From contig NZ_OY782870.1 in NCBI RefSeq assembly GCF_963678545.1, forward strand, positions 372,001 to 436,000: a DNA stretch of 64,000 bases, read 5' to 3'. A program made the position numbers and the translations under genes. Source of the stretch: an uncultured Methanomethylovorans sp. (GTDB taxonomy: Archaea > Halobacteriota > Methanosarcinia > Methanosarcinales > Methanosarcinaceae). Under the pieces are notes generated by a model. That model was not told where the DNA came from, did not search any database, and was given only the letters and a program-made list of their open reading frames with translations. Below, one piece after another: positions 27,307-37,603 of this stretch. The stretch's first letter is position 1. The number at the start of each line of letters is the position of its first letter.

Positions 27307-28203
27307 ATGCACACAGAGAATGAAAGAAGTGAAACTGCAATAAAAGTAACTGTAAATGGGATGATAATAAACATTATTCTGACCATTTTTAAGTTCATTG
27401 CTGGAATATCAGGTCATAGTGCAGCAATGGTTGCAGATGCGGTTCATTCTCTTTCCGATTTTATCACAGATATAGTAGTAATAGTAGGACTAAAAGTTGC
27501 AGGAAAACCTGCAGATAATAGCCACCACTATGGACATGGCAAAATTGAAACTTTGTGTGCTGCTTTTGTGGGAATTGTACTTTTTATAATTGGATTAGAG
27601 ATTTTTTTAAGTGGATTTAGCAAAATTCTTTTGGTAATAAATGGGGGAAAACTCGAACAACCTGGGATGATAGCTTTTATTGCTGCGGTGTTTTCTATCA
27701 TTACAAAAGAATGGTTATACAGATATACTTTAAATTACGCCAATAAAGTAAAAAGTGATGCAATGGTTGCAAATGCATGGCACCACCGGTCAGATGCATT
27801 TTCATCTATAGGAACAATGCTGGGGATTGGCGGGGCAATAGCTCTTGGAGGGAAGTGGGCTTTGCTGGACCCAATTGCAGCTGTGATACTAAGTATATTT
27901 ATATTTAAGGTTGCATTTGATATCACATATAAGAATACAAATGAGCTTACTGAAGCAGCTCCTTCAAATGACATAATTGAAGACATACAGCATATAATTA
28001 CATCAACAGATGGCGTTAAAGACTTCCACAAGCTTAAAACAAGAAGAGTTGGCAACAATATTGCCACTGATGTGCATATCCAGGTGGATATGAACCTTAG
28101 CCTTATTGAAGCCCATGATATATGTTCTGAAGTAGAGAAGCGTTTCCGCGAAAAGTATGGGAACGATAGCATCCTCTACATTCATTGTGAACCCTACACA
28201 TGA
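27307..28203 (+). CDS. cation diffusion facilitator transporter
   Basis: A 298-residue metal/proton antiporter of the CDF family that exports divalent cations such as zinc, iron or manganese. TM2 carries the metal-binding AVHSLSDFITD and HHYGHGKIETL follows. TM5 has HHRSDAFSS with the paired His and Asp of site A. The C-terminal cytoplasmic domain (about 205-298) has the ferredoxin-like fold with IATDVHIQVDMNLSLIEAHDI. Metal specificity cannot be set from sequence. GGAG lies 11 bases before ATG 27307. Confidence 0.88.
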   Translation: MHTENERSETAIKVTVNGMIINIILTIFKFIAGISGHSAAMVADAVHSLSDFITDIVVIVGLKVAGKPADNSHHYGHGKIETLCAAFVGIVLFIIGLEIFLSGFSKILLVINGGKLEQPGMIAFIAAVFSIITKEWLYRYTLNYANKVKSDAMVANAWHHRSDAFSSIGTMLGIGGAIALGGKWALLDPIAAVILSIFIFKVAFDITYKNTNELTEAAPSNDIIEDIQHIITSTDGVKDFHKLKTRRVGNNIATDVHIQVDMNLSLIEAHDICSEVEKRFREKYGNDSILYIHCEPYT

Positions 28204-28221
28204 TTGGGAGGGGGACAGAAA

Positions 28222-28509
28222 TCAGTCTGTACAAACACATGGATTTTTGCCACAGGTAGGACACACAAATGGGTATTTCTCCAAGAAAGCCGACTCTATG
28301 TCAATATCATACAAGTTTGCTAAAGCTCCTACCCAGGCAAAGCAATCTGCAAGTTCTTCCTTTATGTTCTCTGTATCATTCCTGCGCACAGCCTCTGCCA
28401 ATTCACCTACTTCTTCCACAAGCCATAGCATAGTAGCAGCGGCACCGCGCCTTCTGTCATTATGAGCGTACAGATCATACATAAGTTGCTGGAATTCAGT
28501 GATCTCCAT
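28222..28509 (-). CDS. MazG nucleotide pyrophosphohydrolase domain protein
   Basis: A 95-residue single-domain MazG-like protein. The helices [17 protein letters not shown] and [22 protein letters not shown] hold the EExxE and ExxD metal ligands. Such enzymes hydrolyse (d)NTPs to monophosphates. The C-terminus ends in [11 protein letters not shown], a probable small zinc site. It lies 16 bases after hisF on the same strand and is likely co-transcribed with it; the relation to HisE activity is only suggestive. Confidence 0.85.
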   Translation of the reverse strand: MEITEFQQLMYDLYAHNDRRRGAAATMLWLVEEVGELAEAVRRNDTENIKEELADCFAWVGALANLYDIDIESAFLEKYPFVCPTCGKNPCVCTD

Positions 28510-28525
28510 TAGAAAATCACCCTCA

Positions 28526-29347
28526 TCATAGTCTCACAGGGATCTGCCTTTCCCTTAGATACTCTTTCACATCCTGCACCGTATATTCCCCAAAGTGGAA
28601 GATACTTGCAGCCAATGCAGCATCTGCTTTTCCTTTAGTGAAACCTTCATACATATGTTGTGGATTACCAACACCACCTGAAGCTATTACAGGGATATCA
28701 AGTTCCTCAGAGAGTTTTCTTGTGATAGGAATATCAAAACCATCATATGTTCCATCCTTATCCATACTTGTAAGCAGGATCTCACCTGAACCAAGTTCCT
28801 CTACTTTTTTTGCCCACTGTACTGCATCGATACCGGTAGGCTTTCTACCCCCATAGATAACGACTTCATACCATGTAGGAGTGCCATCCTCAAGCTCCAG
28901 TGCTATCTTATCCGGATTGTTCTTAACATCTGTATTACGCTTGCAATCAATAGCAGTGACAATACACTGGGAGCCAAATATTTCCGATGACTGCCTGATA
29001 AGCTCCGGATTTTTTACTGCTGCAGTGTTGATAGATACTTTATCAGCCCCTGCTCTGAGGATCTGCCGTATGTCTTCAATAGAATTGATGCCACCTCCCA
29101 CAGTAAGGGGAATAAAAACTTCATCTGCGGTCCTTTCTATCACATTGACCATAGTACCTCTTCCCTCATGGGAAGCTGTGATATCCAGAAATACAAGTTC
29201 ATCTGCACCCTGTTCATTGTAGCGCTTGGCAAGTTCCACTGGATCGCCGGCTTTTCTCAGGTCCACGAACTCAACACCCTTGACCACGGTGCCTCCAGCT
29301 TCATCAAGAGTCACGTCAAGACAGGGAATTATCCTTTTTGTGAGCAT
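28526..29347 (-). CDS. hisF: imidazole glycerol phosphate synthase subunit HisF
   Basis: The cyclase subunit that, with HisH, makes imidazole glycerol phosphate and AICAR in histidine synthesis. The barrel begins [12 protein letters not shown], with catalytic Asp near residue 10, and has the second catalytic Asp in [10 protein letters not shown]. Phosphate sites [10 protein letters not shown] and [11 protein letters not shown] are present. 273 residues, the normal length. The AICAR produced is the substrate of PurH, also in this window. Confidence 0.95.
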   Translation of the reverse strand: MLTKRIIPCLDVTLDEAGGTVVKGVEFVDLRKAGDPVELAKRYNEQGADELVFLDITASHEGRGTMVNVIERTADEVFIPLTVGGGINSIEDIRQILRAGADKVSINTAAVKNPELIRQSSEIFGSQCIVTAIDCKRNTDVKNNPDKIALELEDGTPTWYEVVIYGGRKPTGIDAVQWAKKVEELGSGEILLTSMDKDGTYDGFDIPITRKLSEELDIPVIASGGVGNPQHMYEGFTKGKADAALAASIFHFGEYTVQDVKEYLRERQIPVRL

Positions 29348-29391
29348 GATGCATAATCAAGGGAAACTCGTATTAATAGATTATGAATCCC

Positions 29392-30102
29392 TCACAATAG
29401 GAGCACAGCTATAATACCTGCAAGGAATACACCATCAAAAGTTCCTGCTCCACCTATACTGACTACTGGAGCACCTATTTTAGATATACCGCGCAGATTG
29501 AGCAGGTCTGCACCAATCAGAGTGCCTAGGGTCCCACCGGTGTATGCAATTATGAAAATGAATTTCTGGTTTACAGAAAATTGAGATATTATTAGTATTG
29601 AACTCAGTGCAGCAACAATAGGAGGCACTAATGCAGGAGTCACTATACCTACCCCTTTTACGGGACGGGCAACCATTTTAGTAATGAGAGCTACGATAAA
29701 AATTCCATAGATACAATAAATGATAGCTCCTGGATAGATATAGAGGAGATATGCAGATACAAGAGTTGGAATCACCGCTCCCCCTATATTGACAGCCACT
29801 GTAGTCTTTCGTATAAAACTTTCCTTGAAAGGTACGCGATACTTCACACCAAATACCCTTACAAAGTTTCTGTTGGGAAGTGGTTCCTCGGTTTCCAGGG
29901 TAGTGAGAGGAACATTGATATTGCTGCCAATCAGGCAGAGAAAAAGAAGAACAAAAGCGTAGCTCCAACCAAAATTAAACAGTTTTACAAAAGCAGAGCT
30001 GACCAATCCAAAAAAGAGAAAAGACACGCTGATCGATAGTAAAAGGAACAACACAAAGGTAAAAACCATTGTAAAAGGATTGTAGAATATCCTGTGCCTC
30101 AT
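29392..30102 (-). CDS. DUF1614 membrane protein
   Basis: A 236-residue polytopic membrane protein with about seven hydrophobic segments. The motif GSNINVPL near residue 60 and the C-terminal [13 protein letters not shown]...[28 protein letters not shown] are characteristic of DUF1614. Function is unknown; the glycine-rich C-terminal part suggests a transporter-like core. No operon partner is clear. Confidence 0.8.
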   Translation of the reverse strand: MRHRIFYNPFTMVFTFVLFLLLSISVSFLFFGLVSSAFVKLFNFGWSYAFVLLFLCLIGSNINVPLTTLETEEPLPNRNFVRVFGVKYRVPFKESFIRKTTVAVNIGGAVIPTLVSAYLLYIYPGAIIYCIYGIFIVALITKMVARPVKGVGIVTPALVPPIVAALSSILIISQFSVNQKFIFIIAYTGGTLGTLIGADLLNLRGISKIGAPVVSIGGAGTFDGVFLAGIIAVLLL

Positions 30103-30149
30103 ACAGAAACATTAACTAAACAATATATATGTTTTTTGAAGTAATCGAA

Positions 30150-30604
30150 TCAATACAAAGAAAGTGAACGTGCTCCTTTGAGCAGATCCTTGCTCACAGA
30201 ATCACTTATGATCAATTCTTCAGAAATCATGATAGGAGCTTTTTTTCGCAGTGCTATGGCTATACAATCACTCGGACGCGCATCAAATTCCATACGTTTT
30301 TCACCATCATTGAGCACCAGGCGGGCATAATAAACATTATCGATTTTATCATCGATAAATACACTAGCCACTTCAACTTCCATACGTTCAAGAATAGAAA
30401 CCAGAAGATCATGGGTTATAGGACGTGGAAGCGTCTCATTACGTATAACTGTATCAATTGACACGGCTTCAGCCTGACCAATGTGAATAGGCATTACCAA
30501 ACCATCATATCTTCCAGCAATACTGCGGGGGATGTGCCGCCCAACATGTTTACGAGGAAAATACCTTTCACAAAAACTTCCCTTACGCCTTCCTCATTCC
30601 CCAT
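30150..30604 (-). pseudogene. bifunctional nuclease family protein (BFN/DUF151), split by a frameshift
   Basis: The N-terminal part starts at ATG 30604 and reads MGNEEGVREVFVKGIFLVNM then GGTSPAVLLED, the usual opening of the family. That frame then stops at 30494. The rest of the domain continues one frame over as YDGLVMPIHIGQAEA and runs to 30150 with the family motifs ARLVLNDGEKRMEFDARPSDCIAIALR. One base too many near 30508 (after GAAGAT) accounts for it. The downstream frame alone could start at TTG 30500, but would lack the first strands. Members show RNase/DNase activity in vitro. Decay, a sequencing error or a +1 recoding site are all possible. Confidence 0.75.
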
Positions 30605-30739
30605 AATCAAAACACTGTTCCCTATTATCAATTATTGTGTAACATATCTCATATAGGTATGCCAGCAAAAATACTCTCCTTTCATTATGTGCCACTATGA
30701 AGGTGATAATAGAGATATTCAGATGAGATGATGTGTTTG

Positions 30740-31423
30740 CTAATGTCTATAAGGCTGTGATTCAAAATGGAAACCGTGCTTTCCAATAAGAGGAACAAAA
30801 ACTACTCCTCCCCATTCTTTACTGACCACGGTACCATCACCCTTATTAGTAATAATGTAAAGGGACTGAAACATCTCACCAACAGGAATGACCATTTTCC
30901 CACCGGCCTTAAGCTGCTGGATCAAGGGCTCAGGAACGGAGGGAGCTGAGGCCGTCACACATATCTTGTCGTAAGGTGCGTGCTCAGGTAATCCTATAGA
31001 CCCATCTGAAAGAAAAACTTTCACGTTATGATAGCCAGCTGCTTTAAGATTACTTTCCGACGATTTTACAAGTTCAGGTATTCGCTCAGTAGAATACACT
31101 GTACCCGCATTGCCAATGAGTTCGGACATGACTGCAGCATTGTACCCTGAGCCAGTACCAACCTCCAAAACTTTATTGCTTTCCTGCAAATCAAGCAAGT
31201 CGCACATGATAGCTACCATGTGAGGCGCTGATATAGTTTGCCCGTGCCCGATATTGAGCGGTGTGTCTACGTAAGCGCTTGAGATGTATGCAGCAGGAAT
31301 AAAAAGATGCCTCGGCACCTTCAGCATCGATTTGAGAACTTTTTCACTTATGCTATGGCGCTGAAGACTAGCTACCAGCTCTTCTCTCTCCTTCGCGAAC
31401 TCCATGATGTACCACTTCCCCAT
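30740..31423 (-). CDS. pcm: protein-L-isoaspartate O-methyltransferase
   Basis: A 221- to 227-residue repair enzyme that methylates isoaspartyl residues in damaged proteins using S-adenosylmethionine. Motif [19 protein letters not shown], the preceding [13 protein letters not shown], and post-[12 protein letters not shown] are typical. Two starts are possible (31423, or 31405 giving [10 protein letters not shown]); neither has a decisive ribosome site. Either overlaps the end of the upstream zinc-finger gene, suggesting coupled translation. Confidence 0.92.
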   Translation of the reverse strand: MGKWYIMEFAKEREELVASLQRHSISEKVLKSMLKVPRHLFIPAAYISSAYVDTPLNIGHGQTISAPHMVAIMCDLLDLQESNKVLEVGTGSGYNAAVMSELIGNAGTVYSTERIPELVKSSESNLKAAGYHNVKVFLSDGSIGLPEHAPYDKICVTASAPSVPEPLIQQLKAGGKMVIPVGEMFQSLYIITNKGDGTVVSKEWGGVVFVPLIGKHGFHFESQPYRH

Positions 31424-32022
31424 GCTCTTCTATGGATAGGGTTTGCGAAGATGCGCGTTATATTCTTTGCTTCTATGACAATACCGTCACGGGATTTGAA
31501 ACTGCCATCCCTTACCTTAATTTTTATGATCTTAAATTCATCGGGGCCAGCTTTTTCATTAGAGCCAATGGTGAATTGATAGCCACCTGGAACCTGCTTT
31601 ATCACTGACCTTGTGGTAGTACCCTCATGAATTGCAATCTTTACGCATACCTCATCTATAGCTCTGCCCCAAAGAAAGTTAATATCTGCAACTTTGGCCA
31701 CTTCAGGTCTTTTTTGACCAGATTCTATAGCTGTAATTATTACTGGATATACCTCATCTGATGATTCATCATCGATAAACATCTCGTCGCCAACGCGAAT
31801 TATATCATCAGCCTGCAGATGGGTATGCAGTGGAAAAGAAGCTTCTCCCCTGCTCACGATCACCTTTAAGTTAATGATCTTGGGAGTCTCTATAACGGTA
31901 GGGTGAATTCCGCCGCATTCTAAACATTTCACTACAGGGTTCACACCTGATTTTAGGACTTCATGCAACACCGGATGACGTGGTGAGCAGGAAGGGCATA
32001 CAACTTCAACTTCTTCGTTCAT
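31372..32022 (-). CDS. HVO_0476-family zinc finger protein
   Basis: A 216-residue archaeal protein with an N-terminal zinc ribbon: CPSC near residue 9 and CLECGG near residue 33. The rest is a conserved beta-rich domain ([54 protein letters not shown]). The family is widespread in Euryarchaeota without a known function. It overlaps pcm downstream by 34-52 bases, an arrangement that suggests an operon. Confidence 0.8.
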   Translation of the reverse strand: MNEEVEVVCPSCSPRHPVLHEVLKSGVNPVVKCLECGGIHPTVIETPKIINLKVIVSRGEASFPLHTHLQADDIIRVGDEMFIDDESSDEVYPVIITAIESGQKRPEVAKVADINFLWGRAIDEVCVKIAIHEGTTTRSVIKQVPGGYQFTIGSNEKAGPDEFKIIKIKVRDGSFKSRDGIVIEAKNITRIFANPIHRRAWGSGTSWSSRRREKSW

Positions 32023-32172
32023 AATCTATCACTTTATGGCAGGAAAGAGTAAATATTTAACCCCTAAAACAGGGTGTTCACCGCTACACACCGAATAAGG
32101 AGAAAAATAAATAGCTAGTGAATACTTGAAAGCAAGAATATATTTAGTTTTGAGTGAGATTTGATAAAAAGT

Positions 32173-33045
32173 TCACCTATTAGTAGCTGCGGCATGTGCT
32201 GCAATGAACTCACGAAGCAATTTAGTTCCCAGAAGAGCAGTTTGCCCTCCATCGTACTCCGGAGAGATCTCCACCACATCAAAACCAATTGACATGGGAG
32301 CAAGGGTACGAATTATATCCCTCACCTCTATATCGGTCAGTCCGAAAGGTTCGGGTGTACCAAGTCCTGGAGCAAACGATGGGTCCAGAGCGTCCATGTC
32401 CAATGAAAGGTATATCTTGTCGCAGTCTAGGCGTTCAAGTGCTTCTGCAAGAACAGCTTTAATACCTTTTTCCCTTACAGCATCTGGAGTGTAATAACAG
32501 ATACCATTGTCTTTTGCGAATTCCCATTCTTCCCGGGGACCGCTGCGTACACCAATAGTCACATACTTGTCAGTAATATCAGTAAGTATGTGCCTGGAAA
32601 CACAGGCATGGTTGAATTTTACGCCGCCATATTCCTCACGCAGATCAAAATGAGCATCCAGCACCACAAAACCAATATCATCTCCGGCATGCTTTGCACA
32701 TGCCTTTACACAAGGATAAGTAAGAGAATGTTCTCCACCCATCATTATTGGCAGCTTCCCATCCTTTACAATGGGTTCCACCGCAAAGAAAAGCTCTTCA
32801 AGCGTCTTGTCCACATCCGAGTAAGGTTCAAAATTACCGGCATCATGGATCAGCAGGTCTTCGAAATCTATGTCAAAGTATGCATTATAGGTCTCAAAAT
32901 TAGCAGACGCCTTGCGCATAGCATCTGGAGCCCACCTGCTACCTGCACGAAAAGAAGATGTGCCATCAAAGGGCACACCAAAGAGTACATACCTAGCAGA
33001 TGAATAATCTGAGAGAGAATCCATCATACAAAGATCGTGGAACAT
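32173..33045 (-). CDS. speB: agmatinase
   Basis: A 290-residue ureohydrolase that converts agmatine to putrescine and urea in archaeal polyamine synthesis. The binuclear manganese ligands are in GGEHSLT, DAHFDLR and SLDMDALDPSFAPG. The next gene downstream encodes aIF5A, whose hypusine or deoxyhypusine side chain derives from a polyamine, a pairing often seen in archaea. The gap to it is 60 bases, so co-transcription is plausible but the coordinates show speB downstream of aIF5A on the minus strand. Confidence 0.93.
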   Translation of the reverse strand: MFHDLCMMDSLSDYSSARYVLFGVPFDGTSSFRAGSRWAPDAMRKASANFETYNAYFDIDFEDLLIHDAGNFEPYSDVDKTLEELFFAVEPIVKDGKLPIMMGGEHSLTYPCVKACAKHAGDDIGFVVLDAHFDLREEYGGVKFNHACVSRHILTDITDKYVTIGVRSGPREEWEFAKDNGICYYTPDAVREKGIKAVLAEALERLDCDKIYLSLDMDALDPSFAPGLGTPEPFGLTDIEVRDIIRTLAPMSIGFDVVEISPEYDGGQTALLGTKLLREFIAAHAAATNR

Positions 33046-33105
33046 TTAACCAGAATAGCCTATAAATTTTATAATAAAAATGTAGGAAACATATGAGGTA
33101 TAAGT

Positions 33106-33489
33106 TTACCTCATATCAATTCTCATCTTGCCCATAGCCATAAGATAGGTGATTTCTTCTCCTTCCTTCACTCTTTCCTTGTATTCTTCAGATATAGGGA
33201 GCTCGAAGGTTGAGTAATCGGCCATGTCCATAAGCTGGGCAACAGCTCCTGATATGGCAATAACCTGAGCGCTCTTTCTTTCAACCAAGGGGACATATAT
33301 CTTGTCAGATACAGGTCCTACAATGGACCTTTTCTGATTATCGAAAATTCCAATGGCATCGATCCTTGCTTTTGCTGAACCATGCTTACCGGGCTTGGAT
33401 TTGGAAATACTCTTAATTACACAGGGCTCTTCATCGATTAAAACGTATTTACCCTCTTTAAGCTCTTTAACCTCTACTTGCTGTTTCAT
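33106..33489 (-). CDS. eif5A: translation initiation factor 5A
   Basis: A 127-residue aIF5A that helps the ribosome through difficult peptide bonds. The modified lysine is K35 in SKPGKHGSAKAR, where deoxyhypusine synthase attaches the aminobutyl group of spermidine. The N-terminal SH3-like domain and C-terminal OB domain (about 70-127) are complete. It is transcribed toward speB, 60 bases downstream, which fits shared demand for polyamine. Confidence 0.95.
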   Translation of the reverse strand: MKQQVEVKELKEGKYVLIDEEPCVIKSISKSKPGKHGSAKARIDAIGIFDNQKRSIVGPVSDKIYVPLVERKSAQVIAISGAVAQLMDMADYSTFELPISEEYKERVKEGEEITYLMAMGKMRIDMR

Positions 33490-33658
33490 TTATGAATTCT
33501 CCGGAACTGTCTATTAAATAAGCGATCAAATGTTGAATATGACTGGTAATAATTTACCATTCCATATATCAAGTTATCTATATAAGAAGCATCTAGTTAA
33601 TATAATAGAAAGATTACTATTTAAATGATTCAGTGGGACCGATGATCGAATAACTGTG

Positions 33659-35365
33659 CTAAAGTATTATTCCAAGTTGCTTGAGCTTGTCCACATGGGG
33701 AACACCAAATTCATCCCATCCTCTTAGTTGATAATAATCGGCAATAGCTTTTTTGAGCTCCACTTCAGGAATACCATCACTTGAAAACATCCTTTGGGGT
33801 AGGGTATCGTCCTCACAGGTAAAACCGGCTCGAAGATTGAACAATCGCTCAAGGTTCCATATCCTCTCACCTATCTTCAATAAATCCTGGGAAGAATACG
33901 AGATTCCTGTCACAGCACTCAGCAAGGCAGCTACATCGCTCTCCCCAAGGGCAAAACTTGCAAATGGGCACATTACAGCAGAGTCTAAAGCTGCTGCAAA
34001 TTCTTGGTACAACTTAACAAAGCTAGGTTTACCCTTTAATACAAGCCGATCAAGTATAACCGGTTTACCCAGTACCTCTGGACCTATCATAAATGCACTC
34101 TGATGGCATGCACCCTTATTTGAAGTAGCATATGCCAAAGCAAGTCCTAACATTCCTCTTGGATCGTATCCAGGTATTTCCAAACCTTTGGAAGTCATGC
34201 TAAGATCTTTTTCATCATGACCTCTCATAAAAGATAAAGAGCCATCACCTAGTGAACTGCTACCTCCCGAGATATCAGAAACTGTTTGTAGAAGCATTCC
34301 GGGATCTATCCCCTCACCCGATATTTCAAGATAAGACGCAATAGTAGCCCCACATGAAATAGGATCTACACCATCAAGATAACAAAGATCGTTGGCCTTG
34401 ACAATAGATTCAAGGTCACTATTTCCCACAGCCGGACCAAAAGCCCATAAAGCATCAAAATCAGGCAGTGGAAGACCACTTTCAAGCACTCGCCTACAGC
34501 CTAGTGGACAGGCATCACATGGTGTTTTTGTCGACTCGTAAGTTTGTGATAATTTTTCTGCTGAAATAATGCGAGCGTTCTGGAACTTCTTCTCTCTGAA
34601 ATTCATTGCAGGAAGTATATCTAAATGGTCCAAGACATTTACCATTACAGAAGTACCATAAACAGACAAGCCTTTAGAGGTCACGGGGTTGGAATGCAAT
34701 AGCCTTTGAGCATTGAACACTGCCTTTTCAAGATTTTCTGGTTCTGCTATAAGAGAATCATTTGTGCCCTTTACAACTACAGCCTTCAGGTTCTTGGAGC
34801 CTGCCACTGCCCCATGGCCTCCTCTCCCACTAGAATAAAGGTTATCGTTCACAAAGTTTGCGAAGCGTACTTTATTTTCACCTGCCCTGCCTATACATGC
34901 CACACTGCCTTTTTCCTTTAGTACCGATGTAGTTTCCCGTGTGTTTTTTCCCCATAGATGATCCGCAGTTATAATGTCTACATCTTCATCATAGATGGAT
35001 AGATATACAGGAATCTCCGACCTTCCACTGATTACCAAAGCATCTATTCCCGCAGATTTCATCCCCTTCCCAAAGTATCCCCCTGCATTGGAATCAAATA
35101 TTGTATAAGTAAGGGGAGATTTTGTAATAAGGGAGTAATGCCCGGACATGGGAACTGTGGTCCCCGTTAACGGACCAGTGGCAAAAACCAGAAGATTTTC
35201 AGGTGAGAATGGATCGACTGTTGGGTGGGCAAGTTCCTGCATTAGCTTTATGCCAAACCCCCTGCCTCCCAGATACTCCCTTGCTTGCTTTGCACCTGTT
35301 CTTGACTCAGTGATCGAATGAGAAGTTAAATCAACAATAATTGTTCTTCCAGTCCAGCCGAACAT
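33659..35365 (-). CDS. aor: aldehyde:ferredoxin oxidoreductase family protein
   Basis: A 568-residue tungsten-pterin enzyme of the AOR family, which oxidises aldehydes to acids with ferredoxin. The N-terminal domain has GWTGRTIIVDL and GGRGFGIKLM. The 4Fe-4S cysteines are in CDACPLGC near residue 287, with the distal Cys in the AVMCPFASF region near 480. The Asn/Gly-rich SSGRGGHGAVAGSKNLKAV pterin site is present. The aldehyde substrate is not predictable. It stops 12 bases from the upstream alkyltransferase gene. Confidence 0.88.
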   Translation of the reverse strand: MFGWTGRTIIVDLTSHSITESRTGAKQAREYLGGRGFGIKLMQELAHPTVDPFSPENLLVFATGPLTGTTVPMSGHYSLITKSPLTYTIFDSNAGGYFGKGMKSAGIDALVISGRSEIPVYLSIYDEDVDIITADHLWGKNTRETTSVLKEKGSVACIGRAGENKVRFANFVNDNLYSSGRGGHGAVAGSKNLKAVVVKGTNDSLIAEPENLEKAVFNAQRLLHSNPVTSKGLSVYGTSVMVNVLDHLDILPAMNFREKKFQNARIISAEKLSQTYESTKTPCDACPLGCRRVLESGLPLPDFDALWAFGPAVGNSDLESIVKANDLCYLDGVDPISCGATIASYLEISGEGIDPGMLLQTVSDISGGSSSLGDGSLSFMRGHDEKDLSMTSKGLEIPGYDPRGMLGLALAYATSNKGACHQSAFMIGPEVLGKPVILDRLVLKGKPSFVKLYQEFAAALDSAVMCPFASFALGESDVAALLSAVTGISYSSQDLLKIGERIWNLERLFNLRAGFTCEDDTLPQRMFSSDGIPEVELKKAIADYYQLRGWDEFGVPHVDKLKQLGIIL

Positions 35366-35377
35366 TCTTATTCACCT

Positions 35378-35740
35378 TTATAACTTAACTCCTTCAAGTT
35401 CCAGGAGTTTACACTTCACCAACAAACTTTCAGGACCTTTGCTGCCGCAGAAACCACCCATACCTTTGCTTGACACGACCCTGTGGCAGGGAATAATAAT
35501 AGGATATGGATTTTTTGAAAGAGCATACCCTACTGCCCTGGAAGCTCCTTTTCTGCCAATAAGTGTAGCCAATTCTCCATAGGTCATTGTATGACCATAG
35601 GGAATTTGCCTTGTTTGCTCAAGCACACCCCTCTCAAAATCAGTGAAATGGGAAAGGTCTACCTTACACCATGAGAAATCTACCTGTTCGCCTTTTAAGT
35701 ATCTTAACATTTCCTGGCACAATCGCTCAAGGTCTTCCAT
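35378..35740 (-). CDS. ogt: methylated-DNA--protein-cysteine methyltransferase
   Basis: About 120 residues. It removes alkyl groups from O6-alkylguanine by transfer to its own cysteine. The active site PCHRVV, the arginine finger helix ASRAVGYALSKNPYPIIIP and the YGELATLIG recognition region are complete. I chose ATG 35740 (MEDLERLCQ) because a strong GGGGGT ribosome site lies 4 bases before it; the longer frame to 35785 lies inside the matrixin gene. It overlaps that gene by 14 bases and precedes aor by 12. Confidence 0.9.
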   Translation of the reverse strand: MEDLERLCQEMLRYLKGEQVDFSWCKVDLSHFTDFERGVLEQTRQIPYGHTMTYGELATLIGRKGASRAVGYALSKNPYPIIIPCHRVVSSKGMGGFCGSKGPESLLVKCKLLELEGVKL

Positions 35741-36482
35741 GTTTACCCCCCAGAAGCTCCTCTTCAAGAGAACGTCTTTTACCACGATATCGTAACCAGT
35801 TAATGCCAGAGAAGAATATTAGAGAAATGCAGGCAATAGCAGCAACATAAATAAACGGCTTAGTCTTCTCTACAAGTATTGGATTAACATTGTCTTTTTG
35901 ATCATAGATTGGATACATAATATCACGTCTATCTGTACTATGACCAAGACCCAGGGCATGCCCCAGTTCGTGCTTTGCTACCTCTCGCATATTGGCATCG
36001 CCATATTGCCTCCATGCATAACCTTGATAATCGCCCACTTCTAGTACGATATCCACTTGTACGTACTTACCATTTACTTCATGAGGCCGTGTAAAACCTG
36101 CAACACCATTTTCAGCCCCTGTATTCTTTTCCATGTTCTCGACCCACATGATGTAGACATCAGCATCACTTTCAGCATCCACCAACTTAAATTCAGGATC
36201 GTATCCCAAATGGCCATTGCCACCATTTTCCCAATATTCCATAGCCATTTTCACTTGTTCACTATATGTAGGACTATAATGTTCTGGAACATTGACCTCA
36301 TCAATATAAACTGTCACAGGTGAATGATCCCAGGGTGCAGAACTAAGAGCAGGATATGCATTATCTTCTGAGGCATAAACACCCTGAATTGGTACAAAAA
36401 CAAAATAGCAGGCTATCAATAAGTGCCATATACAAAAGTGACGTGTTTGAGACATTGAACACCATATAAACATGCTTCCCAC
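35727..36482 (-). CDS. membrane-anchored matrixin-like metalloprotease
   Basis: A 251-residue metzincin. An N-terminal signal sequence (about residues 15-37, ending VYAS) precedes the catalytic domain. The zinc site HELGHALGLGH is at 171-181 and the Met-turn at M189 (DIMYP). A transmembrane helix follows at about 210-230 with a basic cytoplasmic tail, so the catalytic domain would be outside the cell and tethered. Substrate unknown. Its gene overlaps ogt, although the two functions have no clear link. Confidence 0.82.
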   Translation of the reverse strand: MGSMFIWCSMSQTRHFCIWHLLIACYFVFVPIQGVYASEDNAYPALSSAPWDHSPVTVYIDEVNVPEHYSPTYSEQVKMAMEYWENGGNGHLGYDPEFKLVDAESDADVYIMWVENMEKNTGAENGVAGFTRPHEVNGKYVQVDIVLEVGDYQGYAWRQYGDANMREVAKHELGHALGLGHSTDRRDIMYPIYDQKDNVNPILVEKTKPFIYVAAIACISLIFFSGINWLRYRGKRRSLEEELLGGKHGRP

Positions 36483-36553
36483 GATACAAATAGTTAATTG
36501 GCAACTAAAAAAGAACAGAATAACAATAAATACTATGAAGAATAACCCGCTTT

Positions 36554-37399
36554 ATGAAAAAAAACATAGCAGTGGTTTTCGATAGCGCAGGAACACTGCT
36601 GCGTATGTACCGTGTCGCAAAAGAAACAGCAACTGGAAACATTCTAGAAGATGTGGAAAGTACCATGCTGGTTGCAGAAAAAACGGGAAGGGCTCTTGTA
36701 GTGATGCATGCAGAACCGCATATGCTGAAAAATACAGAGCCTTCAACAGTTTTGTGGAAGTTCATTGCTGATAATGACCTAAAAATTGACATCAGCTGCT
36801 CAAGTGGACCAGTAAGTGCACAGGAAGCTATGAAAATAATCAATAAAGAAAAAGTTGTAGTAAAAGATGTGATAGACGTGCTATCTGCAGTATATAAACA
36901 TTGCCCTGAGAGATACTACATGGCTGCAGCTCTGATAGTAGACAAGGAAACGCAACTTATTCCTTATGTTCTTAGTACTGCAGGAAAATTGTACTCAAAT
37001 ACAAGTAAAACTATTGAACTCTTGCAATGCAAAGGAATTGATACGTACATAGCTTCTGGAGATACTATGCGTTCACTGAAAGGAATAGCTGAAAAACTCC
37101 GAATCCCACTTGAAAATGTCTTTGAGATTGCAACTACTGAAGACAAAGCAAAAATAGTGCTTGACCTCAAAAGAAAATATAATAGAGTACTGATGGTAGG
37201 AGATGGAATGAACGATATCCGGGCTCTACAAGTTGCAGATATAGGTATCGTTACAGTGCAGCAAGGTGATAAAAGACCACAAAAGTTACTGGAAACTGCT
37301 GACCTGGTTATAAATGATATAATCGAGGTAATAGAGATTGTGGATTCATTAAATACTGCAGACCACATGAAAGAGCAGGGGACAGTTTTTTATTGTTAA
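36554..37399 (+). CDS. HAD-superfamily hydrolase, soluble P-type ATPase-like
   Basis: A 281-residue HAD protein. The nucleophile motif appears as VVFDSAGTLL, with Asp at residue 10; the second position, usually Asp in phosphatases, is Ala. Motif II is YIASGD, and motif III/IV is VLMVGDGMNDIRAL, close to P-type ATPases and cof-type phosphatases. The segment between (about 60-150) is a cap. The substrate is unknown. It lies 204 bases before atwA, facing the same way, so a role near methyl-CoM reductase activation is possible but unproven. Confidence 0.75.
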   Translation: MKKNIAVVFDSAGTLLRMYRVAKETATGNILEDVESTMLVAEKTGRALVVMHAEPHMLKNTEPSTVLWKFIADNDLKIDISCSSGPVSAQEAMKIINKEKVVVKDVIDVLSAVYKHCPERYYMAAALIVDKETQLIPYVLSTAGKLYSNTSKTIELLQCKGIDTYIASGDTMRSLKGIAEKLRIPLENVFEIATTEDKAKIVLDLKRKYNRVLMVGDGMNDIRALQVADIGIVTVQQGDKRPQKLLETADLVINDIIEVIEIVDSLNTADHMKEQGTVFYC

Positions 37400-37603
37400 C
37401 AGTGAAAACAATATGCGTTACGTTTATGTACAATTTTACATAATGCTGATGATACTCTACAAAAAAGGAATTTAAGAACTAATCACAAATGGCTGGCAGA
37501 AGTTCTTAGCAGTTTTGTACATACCATACAATACCGTTAAGTAATTAGAACTGATAATCAAAACTCAAATAATTCCAGCCAGCACATAAACGGAGGAACA
37601 TAA

